Positions 1 to 11,339 of a DNA stretch of 64,000 nt are shown here, in pieces; within the stretch, counting starts at the first letter, position 1; the number at the start of each line of letters is the position of its first letter. The notes under the pieces were generated by a model that did no database searches, was not told where the DNA came from, and saw only the letters and a list, made by a program, of their open reading frames with translations. The DNA is from Caenorhabditis elegans (taxonomy: Eukaryota > Nematoda > Chromadorea > Rhabditida > Rhabditidae), in assembly GCF_000002985.6 (NCBI RefSeq), contig NC_003282.8, positions 3,348,001 to 3,412,000 of the forward strand, in the 5' to 3' direction. The translations under genes and the position numbers were made by a program.

Positions 1-777
1 TTAAAAACTGCACAGTTTCCATGTTGACTACATTTTTGTATCTATTCTTACCTAGGAGATAAGAGGGATTGAAGACCATCGTATCATCCCAGGTAGGCAA
101 GGCAAGTGAAAAGGCAGAGGCTGTTTCGGATCTAACTTTATTGCCTTTAACGATACGAGTTTTTGTCAACTAACAAAATGCTCAAAATTAAAAACAGCAT
201 AATTTGTTAGTGGAAAATTTTTTTGTACCTCTAACCTCCTCGACGATATAACAGTTCAAAGTAAAATTACATAATATTATTTGAATCTCCAGAGCTCCCC
301 CACCCCACTTAAAATTCATCTGTTTTGAGCCCCCAATTTTTTTTCGGAAGAGAACGTCAGCAGCAGTCAATGTGTGCAAAAAAATATATATATATACATG
401 CATATTATACTCCCATGAGAGATGAGGAGCAGCAAAAACCCGCAAATTCTTTAAAAATTGGAGGAAATTCAACTGAAAGAACAAAAACTAAAAAATGTTG
501 GTTTTCGGAGGGTCCACCAGCACCACCCCCCCCCCCCCCGCAAATTAAATTAGGTTAGGGTGGGGTCTTGGAGCCGTAGATTTGTGTCGTTTGTGGTGTG
601 TTAACTGGAGGGGGAGGAAGAAACGGTATAGGAAGAAAGGTAAAAGCCCTAATGGATGATTTAGAAGACGGCAGGGTCCTGTCCGACAAGCACTATAGAA
701 ACTGGGATCTAGTTTAGGCGGCAACCAAGTCAGGAAATTGACAACGCCACTGGCTTCTGATGGGCAACCAATACAAA
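1..777. other. Non-coding flank of the left-edge gene
   Basis: No exon can be supported here. The stretch has a C-homopolymer near 529-539 and AT-rich sequence. On the minus strand, a frame opens after a TTTCTATAG acceptor near 700 and runs to a stop near 558. It could be a last exon of the gene to its right if that gene uses the GTAAGG donor at 861, but nothing else supports it. Confidence 0.4.
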
Positions 778-2027
778 TTAGACAACACTAAAGGCTCTTA
801 GGATCCTGGCATCCCTAATGACAAGCACACTGACTACTTTTTGTCTACCAGGCAGCCTTACCGACAACCCGGCGACTTTAGAAGCTGTCGACCTCCCCGA
901 ATACCCGGCACCCCTAACTAACCTATTATTATGCTGCCAGAACGCATTCTGCGTGGGAATCGGATTCGATAACGCCAGCGATTGCCCACGCTGGAACTGT
1001 GTTGGGTGGTGATGTGGTGGATGGTGATGTTGACTTGTGGATATCTCCAATGGAAGGTATGATGGCTGATGTAGAGGTTTCGGTGGAGACGGCTGGAGCA
1101 TCATATCGTAGTCTAGGGAGTCTTTGTAGGCGTCCAGGACACCAAGGCCGTCCATCGAGCGGTGTTGCCTGGAATTGGATGGTTCTTAGGTAGGCCTCGA
1201 GAGTAGTTGGTCTTCGAGGGGCAGGCTGTAGGCCCGTTGGGAGACAGAAAATTTGTGCTTGGTCTTAAATTTTCCTCAGTTTATCCCTAAAAAAGCTACT
1301 CACCGTTGCAGTGGGCGCCTCGACGCGGCGGATATGGATGTATGGGGTGGGACTGATGGATAATTCATCGGGTTTCGGCCACTGGAATTCATCACCGATG
1401 TTCGGCTGCTGTATGGTGCGGGACCTGAAACGAAAAATTGGAAAATTCTTTTTGGAGCGCACTTGTTGTAGAATTTTTCAAAAAGGTTGTGCCAAATTTA
1501 ACGAAACGCTTCAACTCTTTTTGCATTAGAGCGCCCTTACATTTTGCGATTGGCGGGAAATTTGAAATGTTCTTTCCAAATTTTTATCAACACACTTTTT
1601 TTTTCAAGAGATTGCACATTTTTAGCAAAAACCTCCTCGGTTAAACATTGGAGCACACTGAAATTTGGAATTTTAACAAGCTTTGCAAAAATTGGCATAA
1701 CTCTGCGAGTTTTGGAGATATGAGAAAGTTATCAACTAACAAACTGTGTGAAATTTTGTGATCTACAATTAGTTAGTCATAAATTTTTTAATAGAGTTTT
1801 CAGTTTTTGAGATATTCATGCTTTTCTGGCGAAAAAAAAATCAAAAAAAATTTTTTTTGAGCGAAATTTGTTTAATTTGCAAAAATTTGCAATCTTCTAA
1901 AAACTCACCAGGTGCCATATTGTACTGCTCCGGGTAGTTTGATGGTCCGGGTACGTGTTCGTTGTAGGACCACTCGGCGTCCAAGCCGTTACCGTACCAC
2001 CCGCCGCCGCCTCGATCCAGTTTTTGA
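778..2027 (-). CDS. 3' part of an unrecognised gene (three exons)
   Basis: I do not recognise the family. Three minus-strand exons join with matching phases: 2027-1909, 1424-1304 and 1168-778. The first has a TTTCAG-type acceptor and needs two bases from an exon further right. The encoded segment is low-complexity. It runs from a Gly-rich KLDRGGGGWYGNGLDAEW stretch through Ser/Pro/Asn-rich sequence to MDGLGVLDAYKDSLDYDMM, then a His/Pro-rich run (STSQHHHPPHHHPTQF). This looks like a disordered cytoplasmic tail rather than a catalytic domain. The last exon either reads to a TAA at 778-780 or ends at a good donor (TCG|GTAAGG) at 862 and continues leftward. The 5' exons were not found and may lie beyond large repeat-filled introns. 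Exon reality is well supported by frame and codon content. The termini are uncertain. Confidence 0.6.
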
Positions 2028-2669
2028 CTGAAATTTTGAAGTTTTTGAGAATTGAGGAGAAGAGAAAAAAGTTAGGAGAAAAATTATATTAAAACAATAT
2101 GAGGAAATATTGGTTAAATTTGGAAATTTTGAAAAAAAAACAACTTTCAATTTTTATTTTTCGAAATTTATTCTCAAAATATACTCAAATTTCCCGCTAA
2201 ACTTTTCACTCCTAATTTCAGAATACAAATTTTCCACTATCAATAACCCAAAAACCAAAAAAAATCGTTCAAAAAGTCCGGCCGGAAGCAGCAAATGTCT
2301 TGTGTAAGTCAATGTATGCGCGGGGTGCGCGGAGAGGAGAGAAAGAGCCAAAAAGCAAGAGAGCCGAGAGATAAAGAGACGAAGAAGAGACCTAGATGGT
2401 TTGACAAACAGGGAGAAGGAATGAGAGAGTAAGAGGAGTTAGAGAAAGGAAGGGGAGGCGGATTGCGCGCGGATAAGCATGAAGAAAACAGAGGAGAGGG
2501 GAGGGGGACTGTAGTGGCGGAGTCTTGGTTAAATTTTTGAATAATAATTTCCCCAATTAACAGAATATGTTTATTCTTAATTTGTACGGAAAAATCCAGA
2601 AAAGTTTCGGTACCGCCTCAGAAAACTGAGTATAACTTCAAAACTAAAACGGCTAACAAAAACATTTTA

Positions 2670-2925
2670 ACTAACAAACTGTTAAGCACAAAATTTCGCA
2701 CATTTTGTCTGTTGGAACCTTTTTGGTAGCTATTACCATTCTAGAGATATAGGGGTTCAAAGTTGAGGAGTGCAAAGTGTGTGGAGGAGGGGGAGACGCA
2801 GGTTGTCTCGTCGACTGCGTCTCACCCTCCACCACGCTCTCACCGCACTATGCTCTAAAATGCGTGTATCTCTGGAACGGTTAAAGATAGTAAAGTGAGA
2901 AATTTGGTTTTCTATTCGAAAAACA
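2670..2925. repeat. Palindromic MITE, GAGACGCAG family
   Basis: A long imperfect palindrome centred on GGGAGACGCAG...CTGCGTCTC (core about 2788-2835). The arms carry the family's outer motifs: AACTAACAAA...TTTCGCACATTTTGT on the left and TATCTCTGGAACGGTTA...AGAAATTTGGTTTTCTATTC on the right. Further copies are at 3785-4010, 7385-7600, 8530-9110, 10840-11080, 11340-11590, 13210-13530, 14085-14330, 15855-16130 and 17410-17640. Confidence 0.75.
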
Positions 2926-3784
2926 TTTTTTTCGATTTTTTTAAATTATTATTCAGCAATCTTACATATGTTTTCTTAAATTTTCCATACTAGAAAACTT
3001 TAAAAAAAAGGCAAAACTCTTGACTCTGACGCCAAGACACAAAAATTGTAGGGAATTGAGAGAAAAGTGTCGGGGAAAAGGGATAGAAAAGACGAAAACA
3101 GTACGCTCAGTGCGTTTTTTTTGTGTTTCTTTCAATGTTCAATGATGACAAATGGAACGGAAAATTGCAAACGTTACGATTTATTGGAGGACAGGGGTTT
3201 TTTTGAAAAAAGAAAAAAAAGTATATTGGGATTTTTCAACATTCTGATCTTTTTTCTCTGTTACTCTATTTTCTAAGCTCTAACCGTTCCAGATACATAT
3301 ATACAGCAGAGAGACGCAGACAACGAGACTGTCTTCTCTGCCTCCTCACCCACTCTCCACACTGTAAACGCCTATTAATAAAACAAAAGCAAAAAAAAGA
3401 GAAAAAATAAAACGACTTGCGCAAAGGTCTCTCCCCCCTTCAATTTCGGTGGTCCATAGTACTACGTTTTTGGCAAAAAGATAGAGAAAAAGGGGTGGTG
3501 AGAGTCCGAAAAGAGCTTTTCTCTGCGTCTCCATTGTCTTTCTCAAACTCTCTTTTAGGGAGTGCGTCGAGTAGTTGAGCTTTTGGCATTGAACCAGAAG
3601 AGATTGGAGAGACGCAGGAAAAGTAGGAAAATCTGGGGATTGAAGAGATTTAATATTTATTGCAGAAACATTTAAGGTGAAAAGTGTATTTTTACGTTGT
3701 TTTGCTGATTAGAACTTTTTGAAAAAAAAAGTTCCATCAACAATAATCCTTTAAAAAATTTTCTAACCCAAAAATTATTCTTCT

Positions 3785-4010
3785 CAAAATTTTACACATT
3801 TATCTATCAGTTGACAACTTTTTAATAGCTATCACCGTTCTCGAGATACGGGGCTTGAGATGGGGACCTAGAGAGCGTGGAGGAAGGGGAGACGCAGAGT
3901 GTCTCGTCGTCTGCGTCTCCCACGCTCTCTCCCATCTACAATAGAACGCCGTGAGATATAGAAATGCGGTAAAAAACAAAAATGTTTAGAATTTGATGTT
4001 CTATTCAAAA
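3785..4010. repeat. Palindromic MITE, GAGACGCAG family
   Basis: The core AGAGAGCGTGGAGGAAGGGG (from 3871) with GAGACGCAG is mirrored by CTGCGTCTCCCACGCTCTCT (to 3930). The outer arms carry TTTACACATTT...GTTGACAACTTTTT and ...AATGTTTAGAATTTGATGTTC. A degraded relative lies at about 3290-3350. Confidence 0.7.
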
Positions 4011-4469
4011 ATACCAAACATTTTTGATTTGGAAAAAAGAAACGACAATTTTTTTTTGAATTTTTGAATTTTTCAAAAATTTCTCTGCTTCAACGAAACT
4101 GCTAGCATTGAAATTTTCCGCTCGGGAGGACCCTCCACAATTAGAAGTATACGTCTGAAGAAATACGAAGAAATTGATGATGTTGAAGAGGGTGTGGTCC
4201 TTCCTTTCTCTTCTCAGTGATGAGAAAATGAAAACGATACCACGGGGCGGGAAAATTGGAGGGTGCTGGGTGAGTGTGAGGCGAAACTGGAGAGAATTAG
4301 AGAAAAAATAAGGGGAGAGGATAAAAATGGAATATTGTTGCATAAAAGTGTAAGAAGGAAAAGGGAGGGGGAGGTAGTGTGTCAAGACCAATTTGAATAC
4401 TAATTTAGTGTCCTTTTAGGTTTTTGGAGCCTCTGGTGGGTAGGGCATGTGCTGGGTTGGATGGTTGCC

Positions 4470-4770
4470 GAGTTCGGTTGCCGTAAATTGTAGAAAATTG
4501 TAGAAAATTGTAGAAGATTGCAGAAAGTTGCAGAAAATTGTAGGAAGTTGTCGAAAATTTGTAAAAAAAATTTGAAAATTGACGAGAAGGAAGTTGGCAA
4601 CACTGAAGTGAGCCTCAAAATTGTCAAAAAACATTTTAAAATTTCAGAAAGTTTACCGAAATCTGGCAAAACTGAAAATGACGAGAATTGGAGAAAAAAT
4701 GCCAAAATTTTCCAAAAGTTACCGCAAGTTGTCGAAAACTAAACCAATGACTGACAAAAGTTGCCTAGAA
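4470..4770. repeat. Short-period array, TTGTAGAAAA/TTGCCGAAAG type
   Basis: Irregular tandem repetition with an 11-12 bp period: TTGTAGAAAA, TTGCAGAAAG, TTGTCGAAAA. It gives spurious long open frames on both strands. Larger arrays of the same kind are at 9670-10200 and 12350-12740, with a reverse-oriented remnant near 10440-10530. Confidence 0.75.
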
Positions 4771-4914
4771 TGTCGAAAATAGGACTTCCATGGTAGGCAG
4801 GCGCGGTTTCAGGACCCGACGCCTGCCTGAAACGTGCCCGCCTCCTCTTTTTTTCATTTTGCCGTGAATTCACAAATTTTTATCAATTTTTCATTTTATT
4901 TTATTTTATCAAGT

Positions 4915-5030
4915 AGGGGGCATCCGTTCAAATGGGGCATCCGTTCAGAGGGGGCATCCGTTCAGAGGGGGCATCTGTACAAACATACACAGGTTCCAAT
5001 GGGATACCTGTTCAAAGGGGACATCGGTGA
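4915..5030. repeat. GGGGCATCCGTTC tandem repeat
   Basis: About six degenerate copies of a roughly 19-20 bp unit built on GGGGCATCCGTTCAGAG, degrading at the right end into GGGATACCTGTTCAAAG and GGGGACATCGGTGAG. No coding potential was seen. Confidence 0.75.
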
Positions 5031-5758
5031 GAATTGATTGAATATTTATAGACAGGAGTATGCACATGTTTTCATATCAGTCACACATACATTTGGTCGA
5101 GATAAAGTTGTGTAAAGTTCGGCACCTTCATGATTGTATTTTCTTCTTCTTTTTCTGTTCATATCTCAACCAACAAATTTTTTAATGAAAAACAATCAAC
5201 TACAAAGTTGTACTTCAGATTGAGATATACAACTTTGTAGTTTATTATTATTATTTATTACCTTGTCTTAAAAAATTTTCCCACGGAGATATCAACATCC
5301 GAAGTGAGTGCGTATTTTGAATTTTGAGGTTCTACTATACCTCAGGTTTCTGTCTGAAATCGTGTTCAGAACATCTAAACTAGATCAACTACAAACTTTG
5401 CATTTTTCTATAACATCTGATCAAATTTTAAAAAGTTTTCAAAAAAAAATTTAGAAAATTTTTGTAAGGGGTACCTTTTGGATTTTTTTTTCATAAATCG
5501 AAAAAAATTATTGAAACCTAAAAAACCAAATGTTTTTGACACTATCGCCAACAACATTTCAGTTATACACATTTTATTGCACAATCTCATTGCCAACTAT
5601 CCTATGGTGACACCTTTGAAATATGCTTATGCTGACGTTTTGAATATGCTTATGCTGACCTGCGCTTATGCTGACAAGAGCTCTCACGAGAATTTCGTGA
5701 TCCAAAAAACACATTGAAAGCTTATATCAGGACACTTGACGACGTAAAAGAAAACTGA

Positions 5759-5828
5759 ACCTATCCAGATTTGAACCAGCAATGACTGTATCTGAAGACC
5801 GTGCGCTTAACCACTGCACCAAAAGGGC
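5759..5828 (-). pseudogene. tRNA-like fragment (decayed tRNA or tRNA-derived repeat)
   Basis: Read on the minus strand, the sequence has an A-box-like GGTGCAGTGGTTAAGCGC and, about 30 nt later, a B-box-like GGTTCAAATCTGG, the spacing of a class II tRNA promoter. The acceptor stem (GCCCTTT against the 3' end) and the T-stem do not pair. It is therefore most likely a tRNA pseudogene or the head of a SINE rather than a working tRNA. Confidence 0.45.
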
Positions 5829-6379
5829 GAGAGGTGCGCGCGTTCTCAAGGAATATATGAAATCAGTCGAGCTGTATGACAACTAGAGCTTCTCTCGATT
5901 GGAAGATATCTAGTACTTGAAAATGTGTTCATAAAGATTGGAACTACTACAAAATAAGTCATTAAGTTATTTTCTGTTCCTATTGTTCAGTTTCTTCAAT
6001 AAATCTATTCCACATTAACTTTTGTTGTGAATTTGAACCTTCCGTTGGCCTAAAATACTTTTGGAGAGCTACTTTTTTCGGAAGTATTCTTAAGTCTTCT
6101 ACAAATTCAACTTGCTGGAAAATCTGGAACTTCTCTGATTCCTCGAAAATACTGTTAAAAAAAAATTTTTGGCCTAAATTTTTTTCCTCAAAAACACCTT
6201 CATTCTGGTATTTTCTAGGAGCATATGTCATCTGTATTGTTTAATAATTTTTTTGGTGCTTCAAAAGCTCTGTTTTTGTGCTAAAAAAGAACTTTTTCGT
6301 TGATTTTTGCATTTAAAAATATACAAATGTCGTCGAATTAAATGCACGATACGCAAAGGTACGCAAACACCGATGTGTA

Positions 6380-6960
6380 CCGTACTCCGCAATGTTTTTA
6401 ATTTCCATGTTTTAAATTAAGAAATCGACAAAAACGTAAACCCACAAATGAATTCTCGTAAATTCACTCATTAACTCCCGTAAATCTACACAGAACCTAT
6501 TGAAAATTCATACCCACCGTATGGATCACCGTAAATTTATTAAGGACCACTCGTGAAACTACATAAGAATTTCCCGTAAATCTACACATAGGACCACCGT
6601 AAATCCACAGAGTGTTACCCGTAATTCTACACAAATACTCCATAAATCTTTAAAAATATCTGCGTAAATCTACACAGTATCTCCCTTAAACTTGCATAGG
6701 ATTCCGTATATCTACACATGGTAGCCCGTAAATTGACACGGCGCCTACAGTGAATCTACACCGAGCCAGGCAAATTTGCCGCTCTCCTCTGCCCTTGATC
6801 CTCATACGACTTTTCGTAAATCAACATGAAGCCTCCGTAAATCTACACAGCACTTTGTAAATCCATACCAGATTTCTCGTAGATTCACACAAAATCCCTC
6901 GTAAATCCTCATACAGCTACCGTAAATCTAAACAGAACCCCGTAATTTTTCAACATTTTC
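6380..6960. repeat. CCGTAAATCTACACAG array, upstream of receptor copy 1
   Basis: Dozens of degenerate copies of a roughly 22-30 bp unit (CCCGTAAATCTACACAGNACC), covering about 580 bp. A closely related array (14690-15310) sits at the same place upstream of receptor copy 2, including a shared GAGC(C/T)(A/C)GGCAAATTTGCCGC segment. The array was therefore part of the duplicated block. Confidence 0.85.
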
Positions 6961-7056
6961 CCTGTAATTTTACTGCTGCAGCTTCTCGATTTAATCTGCT
7001 CTAAAACCTCCAAAACTTTAGAATTTTCAGAGCACAGCGCCCGAAATTTGCATAAA

Positions 7057-9533
7057 ATGTCGTTTGCGGCAAATATGCATCTGTATTTAGCCGAAGGTAG
7101 GTGACCGAGTCTCCCGAAAAAAAAATTCCGGTTTTTCTTCCAGGTGTAGTAATATGTGTGACGAACTCGACGTTGTTATGGTGCATCCTGTCAGATGCTC
7201 GGAATCGGAACCGACGGGAGTTTTTACTGGTGGCATCTCAATCGGTTACAGGTATATTTTATGGAGTCGCTTTTATGCTCATCGCGAATCTTAGGCTAGG
7301 ATTGTTTTTTGAAAATAAATGTGAGTTTTTTTTTCAATTTTTTTTTCAAAATCTAATAGAAATTTTAATTTTGCACAATTTTGCCTCTTACACCATATTC
7401 TCTTACCGCTTCAGAGTTACACACGTTTTAGCTGTGACGACAGATAGGAAAAAAGAGTGTGGGATGAAGGGAGACGCAGGGGGTACACTGCGTATCTCCC
7501 CCTCACGCACTTTCACCTCCCAACGCCTCAAGCTACTGTAACTCTGCAATGGTTAGAGCTAGAAAAAAGTTTCCAAGTGGCAAAATGGTCACAATTTTCA
7601 GCTGAGCATTTTTCAGTCAAAGAATTTTCACTAGCTCTTCTAGATTTTGAGATAAACCCTTATTAAATGACCTTTTTCCAGTAACCCTCACAGTATCCAC
7701 CTCCGAATGTGCATTCATCCCTGCTCTATGGCTTCACAACATGGCGACCCCATTACTGGGCCTCTTGCCATTTACAACATCAATCAACTTTCTCGTGTGC
7801 TCAGTTGCTCCACTATGGTACATGAGAGCCACCCATATGTACACATTTTTTTTGCTCTCGGGTGAGGGAAATATTATAAAATTAGTCTATACAAAAAGTA
7901 TAAAGCTTAGAGCAACCTCCGTAAATCCACACAGTTATTAGTACATTGGAAAAAAAACCCCTTAAATCGACTGGAGCTTCCTTAAAATCACAGAGGTGCT
8001 ACAAACTGCAAACTATAACAACTACAAACTACAAACTACAACTTACAAACTATAGCATTCTTGCAGCTCCGTTCACAATCGCCATGTTCTTAACCTCCAT
8101 CAACGCGGTTCTACTAATCAACGTGAACACCCAAATCGCGGCGCTTTGCATTGCAGCCAACGGAGCCGCCCATCACATTGTCTACCATATAATGCTATTT
8201 TTCCGAATCATCGCTAACATGGCATCTGCAGTTATCTACTTTGTAATTCTTCTGTATTTGAAGAAAAGTCAAGGCGGCGCGCTGAAAGAGCTCTCTCCCC
8301 AACAGCTGAAAATGCATCGAAATGCGAAAATCACGCTGGGCATGGTTACGACTAACTCGATGATTTTGTTGTTGTTCCCGGATATTTTGCTATTCGCGAA
8401 TCCATGGAACATCACAAAGTTCTACTCAACACCGCTGTACACTATGACTCTGAGCAAAGTAGGCTACCTTCGGTTAATCTCAAAATATAGGGAGATAGAA
8501 AAACGTTGTCATCTGGAAAAATGTAAAACATAAAATTTGGAGCATTTTGTTAGTTGGAAACTTTTTTCTAGCTCTATCCACTGCAGAGATGGCAGGCTTT
8601 GAAGTTAAAGCCTAAGATAGTGCGGGGGAGCCTGCGTCTCCCCTCACTCCATACCAGGGCTGTGCGACTGTCGGCGTCAGCCGACAGCCGAAAAAAAATA
8701 GTAACTCGGCTGTCGGCGCCAGCCGACAGCCGAAGTATTGGTTTTTTCGGCTGTTTAGAAAAATTTTACAAAAAAAATTCTCTATAAAATTCCAAAATAT
8801 GCTCCAATCAGAAGGTATTTCATATATTAAAGCTAAAAATAGTAGTTTTTGACCGTTTTTAAACGTATAATTGAAAAATTCTGCCTGTGAAAGGAAAAAA
8901 GCTGACAGCCGACAGCCGAGAAATAAGGCCCGACCCCAGCCGAAGAAAAATTGAAACTCGGCTGTCGGCGTCAGCCGACAGCCGAATTTTTCTACCAGCC
9001 GCACAGCCTTGCTCCATACTCTCGACGCCCGCCGCTAAAACTCATTTATCTCTAAAGGGGTGAAAGATAAAAGCATGGTTCAAGAGAGAAAAGTTAATAG
9101 AATTCAATTTTCTACCTATTGAAAAATTAAATTTTCGATATTTCGAAAAGAAAAATTCAGAAATTTTTTTTCAGACTATGGTGAACTTCATGATCTACAT
9201 GATTCGATACCGTGAACTTCGAAACATCATTCTCTTCAAAATCATTGCCTGCCTTCCGCCGACCCCCCTGGCGATGAAGCTTCGGAGCTTCGCCGAAACC
9301 TCAAATGCGCCGAAAGGTGCGTTTCAAACAAAATCATCGTTTCAGAAGGAGAGAGTTGGTGGAACTGAGTTTGAAATTGTTTAGAAAATTAAATTAATTT
9401 AGTTGCAGCATCGCCGAGGAAGAGCATCGTTCCACGCTCTGGATCTATCGTTGGAATTCAAAAACCTCGAGTTTTACAACAAGAAATTTCCAAAGGACCA
9501 CTACATTTACCGCCGTTGCCAAGCCGATTCTGA
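7057..9533 (+). CDS. Nematode chemoreceptor-type 7TM GPCR, copy 1
   Basis: A predicted seven-transmembrane receptor of the nematode chemosensory kind. The family is unsure, possibly Srbc- or Srsx-like. Exons: 7057-7096, 7144-7320, 7682-7861, 8067-8458, 9175-9316 and 9409-9533. All have good splice sites and consistent phases, giving about 351 residues. The ATG (MSFAANMHLYLAEG) is conserved in the paralogue. Hydrophobic segments are VVICVTNSTLLWCIL, then LLVASQSVTGIFYGVAFMLI, MATPLLGLLPFTTSINFLV, two or three in exon 4, and a TM7-like NFMIYMIRYRELR. The last exon gives a basic tail ending LPSRF. If the final intron is retained, the protein instead ends EFEIV at 9384 (332 residues); both frames are open. 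AATAAA at 9555 follows. Intron 2 and intron 4 contain palindromic MITEs. The paralogue at 15553-18061 has the same exon lengths except exon 5. Confidence 0.82.
7385..7600. repeat. Palindromic MITE inside intron 2 of receptor copy 1
   Basis: The core GGGAGACGCAGG...CTGCGTATCTCCCCCTCACGC (7470-7510) lies within TTACACACGTTTTAGCTGTG and CTGTAACTCTGCAATGGTTAG arms. The paralogue has the same element at the same intron position (15855-16130), so the insertion pre-dates the duplication. Confidence 0.75.
8530..9110. repeat. Palindromic MITE in intron 4, split by another element
   Basis: The GAGACGCAG-family element occupies 8530-8654 and 9012-9110. It is interrupted by a 357-bp hAT-like insertion (8655-9011). 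The uninterrupted form is in the paralogue at 17410-17640. Confidence 0.75.
8655..9011. mobile_element. hAT-like MITE with 8-bp target duplication
   Basis: The terminal inverted repeats CAGGGCTGTGCG and CGCACAGCCTTG bound a 357-bp non-coding element. Inside, it repeats GGCTGTCGGCGTCAGCCGAC palindromes near both ends. The 8-bp sequence CTCCATAC is duplicated on both sides (8647-8654 and 9012-9019). The paralogous intron has a single CTCCATAC (17531-17538) and no insertion. The 8-bp duplication and CAGGG end match the hAT superfamily. Confidence 0.88.
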
Positions 9534-9669
9534 TTTGTTTATTGTTTTTGGAGAAATAAACATATTTTATTCAATTGTTTTGTGAAAAGTAGAGCCGTGC
9601 GTCAAACTCAGAAATTGTAAATTGTGGACGCTGTACGTCCGGTCTGTAAAACAGATTGTTCATTTTCCC

Positions 9670-10200
9670 GCTTGGAAAGGTTCAGTTGAAAGTAGTAGAA
9701 CGTTGTCGAAAGTTGCTAATAGTTGCCAAAAATTGTCGAAATGTTGTCGAAAGTAGCTGATAGTGAGCGTCGTCAAAAGTTGTCGAAAGATGGCAAAAGT
9801 TGCAGAAAATTATCGAAAATGACCAAATGTTGTCAAACATTATCATAAATATTCGAAAAATTGCCAATATAATTTTAAAGCCATAGAAAGTTGCCGAAAG
9901 TTGTCAGAAATGGCCTAAAATTGTTAAAATTGTCAAAAACTATTGAAAGTTGTTAAAATTTGTCGAAAGTTGCCAAAAAATGCCGACAATTGTTAAAAGT
10001 TATCAAAAAGTGCCGCAACTTGGTGCTTTTTCCGGAAATTGCCGTAAATTGCAGATAATTGTCAAAAGTTCCCGGAAGTTACAAGAAAGTTGTCGAAAGT
10101 TGTCGAAAGTGGCCAAAAATATTTGGAAAGCTATCAATTGTCGGAAATTTCTAAAAAACACGGCAATTTCTGAAATTTTTTTAAATCCCTAAAAGTTGCC
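9670..10200. repeat. GTTGTCGAAAGTTGCC short-period array
   Basis: Over 500 bp of an irregular 11-12 bp period (GTTGTCGAAA, GTTGCCAAAA, GTTATCAAAA). A second block in the same orientation is at 12350-12740, and an opposite-strand remnant (CAACTTTCGGTAACTTTCGA) is near 10440-10530. Confidence 0.8.
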
Positions 10201-10839
10201 AAAAACAAGCCAAGAGAAGTAAAATCCAAATATCACTGCGAAAACTGCCGAAATGTTATCTAAATTTCATTATTTCTGTGTTTACATGTTCCAAAATAAT
10301 TGCCGCACACACGAGAAAATTGTTGTTTATTGTCGAAAACAGGCTAAACATATTAGTTGAGAAATCAAAAAAGTGTCTAGTTTTTTGATTATATTCCCAT
10401 TTTGGCTACTGCAATTGAGTCATAAATTATGAATACTTTGAAATAATTTTGACAGCCATCAACAGTTTTTTGGCGACTTTAACCAACTTTCGGTAACTTT
10501 CGACCACTTTCTTTAATTTTCTGCAATCTATGGCCCTTTTTTCACATTTTCATGCGTTTTTTTGGTATTATTCATTGCTAAACCTATTTATAACGTAAAT
10601 AATGCTCCACATAACTATAATTGTTATTCGCTCAAAAAATCATATTGGCACGAACGAATTTGGCATAATATGCTTGTTTTTTCGCCAATTTTCTGGAAAA
10701 ATTAGCCAAAGAGCAAATACTTACGTTTCTAGAAATATTTTGTGATTTGTTTTGTACGTAATATCAAAAAATAAACCCGAAAATTGGCCAAAAAATCAAC
10801 AGAAATAATTTTCAAACTTTGAATTGAAAATCTAATTCT

Positions 10840-11080
10840 AATAATTTTTGTATCTTGCCCCATCCTTCTACCTGTAACCGTTAGAGAGATACACGTATTT
10901 CAACAATGGATCATAGAGAGATGGAAGGGAGACGCAGACGACGAGGCAGTCTGCGTCTCTTCCTCCTCCACACACTCGCGCGTCAACTTTGAACGATTGT
11001 AAGTTTGTAACAGTTAGAGATAGAAAAAAGTTGAAAACTGCAAAAATGTTTAGAATTTTGGGCCTATATTTTGCCTGTTG
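10840..11080. repeat. Palindromic MITE, GAGACGCAG family
   Basis: The core GGGAGACGCAGACGACGAGG...CAGTCTGCGTCTCTTCC (10925-10970) is flanked by ACCGTTAGAGAGATACACG and GTAACAGTTAGAGATAG arms. Confidence 0.72.
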
Positions 11081-11339
11081 ACAACTAATAATGGTTATGG
11101 GGATAAATTTAGAAAATTTATTTGACCTCAATTTGAAAATCAAAAAGTCATTAGATTTGTATATCAATAAGACGTAGGCGCCCAACAAACATGTTTCAAT
11201 TACAAACCCGCGTCAAAACTGATTAGGTTGCTTTCAGACATTCAGAAGTGTGTAGGTTAGTAGATCAAAAGTTGAAATTTTGTTCGGGAAGTTTAAAAAT
11301 CACTTTCACTTTAAAACCACTTTAGTTTAAAAAAAGTGT

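Larger units (their letters stand above)
2031..6380. other. Repeat-rich gene-free stretch
   Basis: No coding exon is supported. The stretch holds palindromic MITE copies, a short-period TTGTAGAAAA array, a GGGGCATCCGTTC tandem repeat and a tRNA-like fragment, all listed separately. Around 4080-4160, minus strand, a short open frame follows a TTTCTTCAG acceptor. It lacks a convincing donor and was not called. The stretch may be intergenic or the first intron of the gene at 778-2027. Confidence 0.5.
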
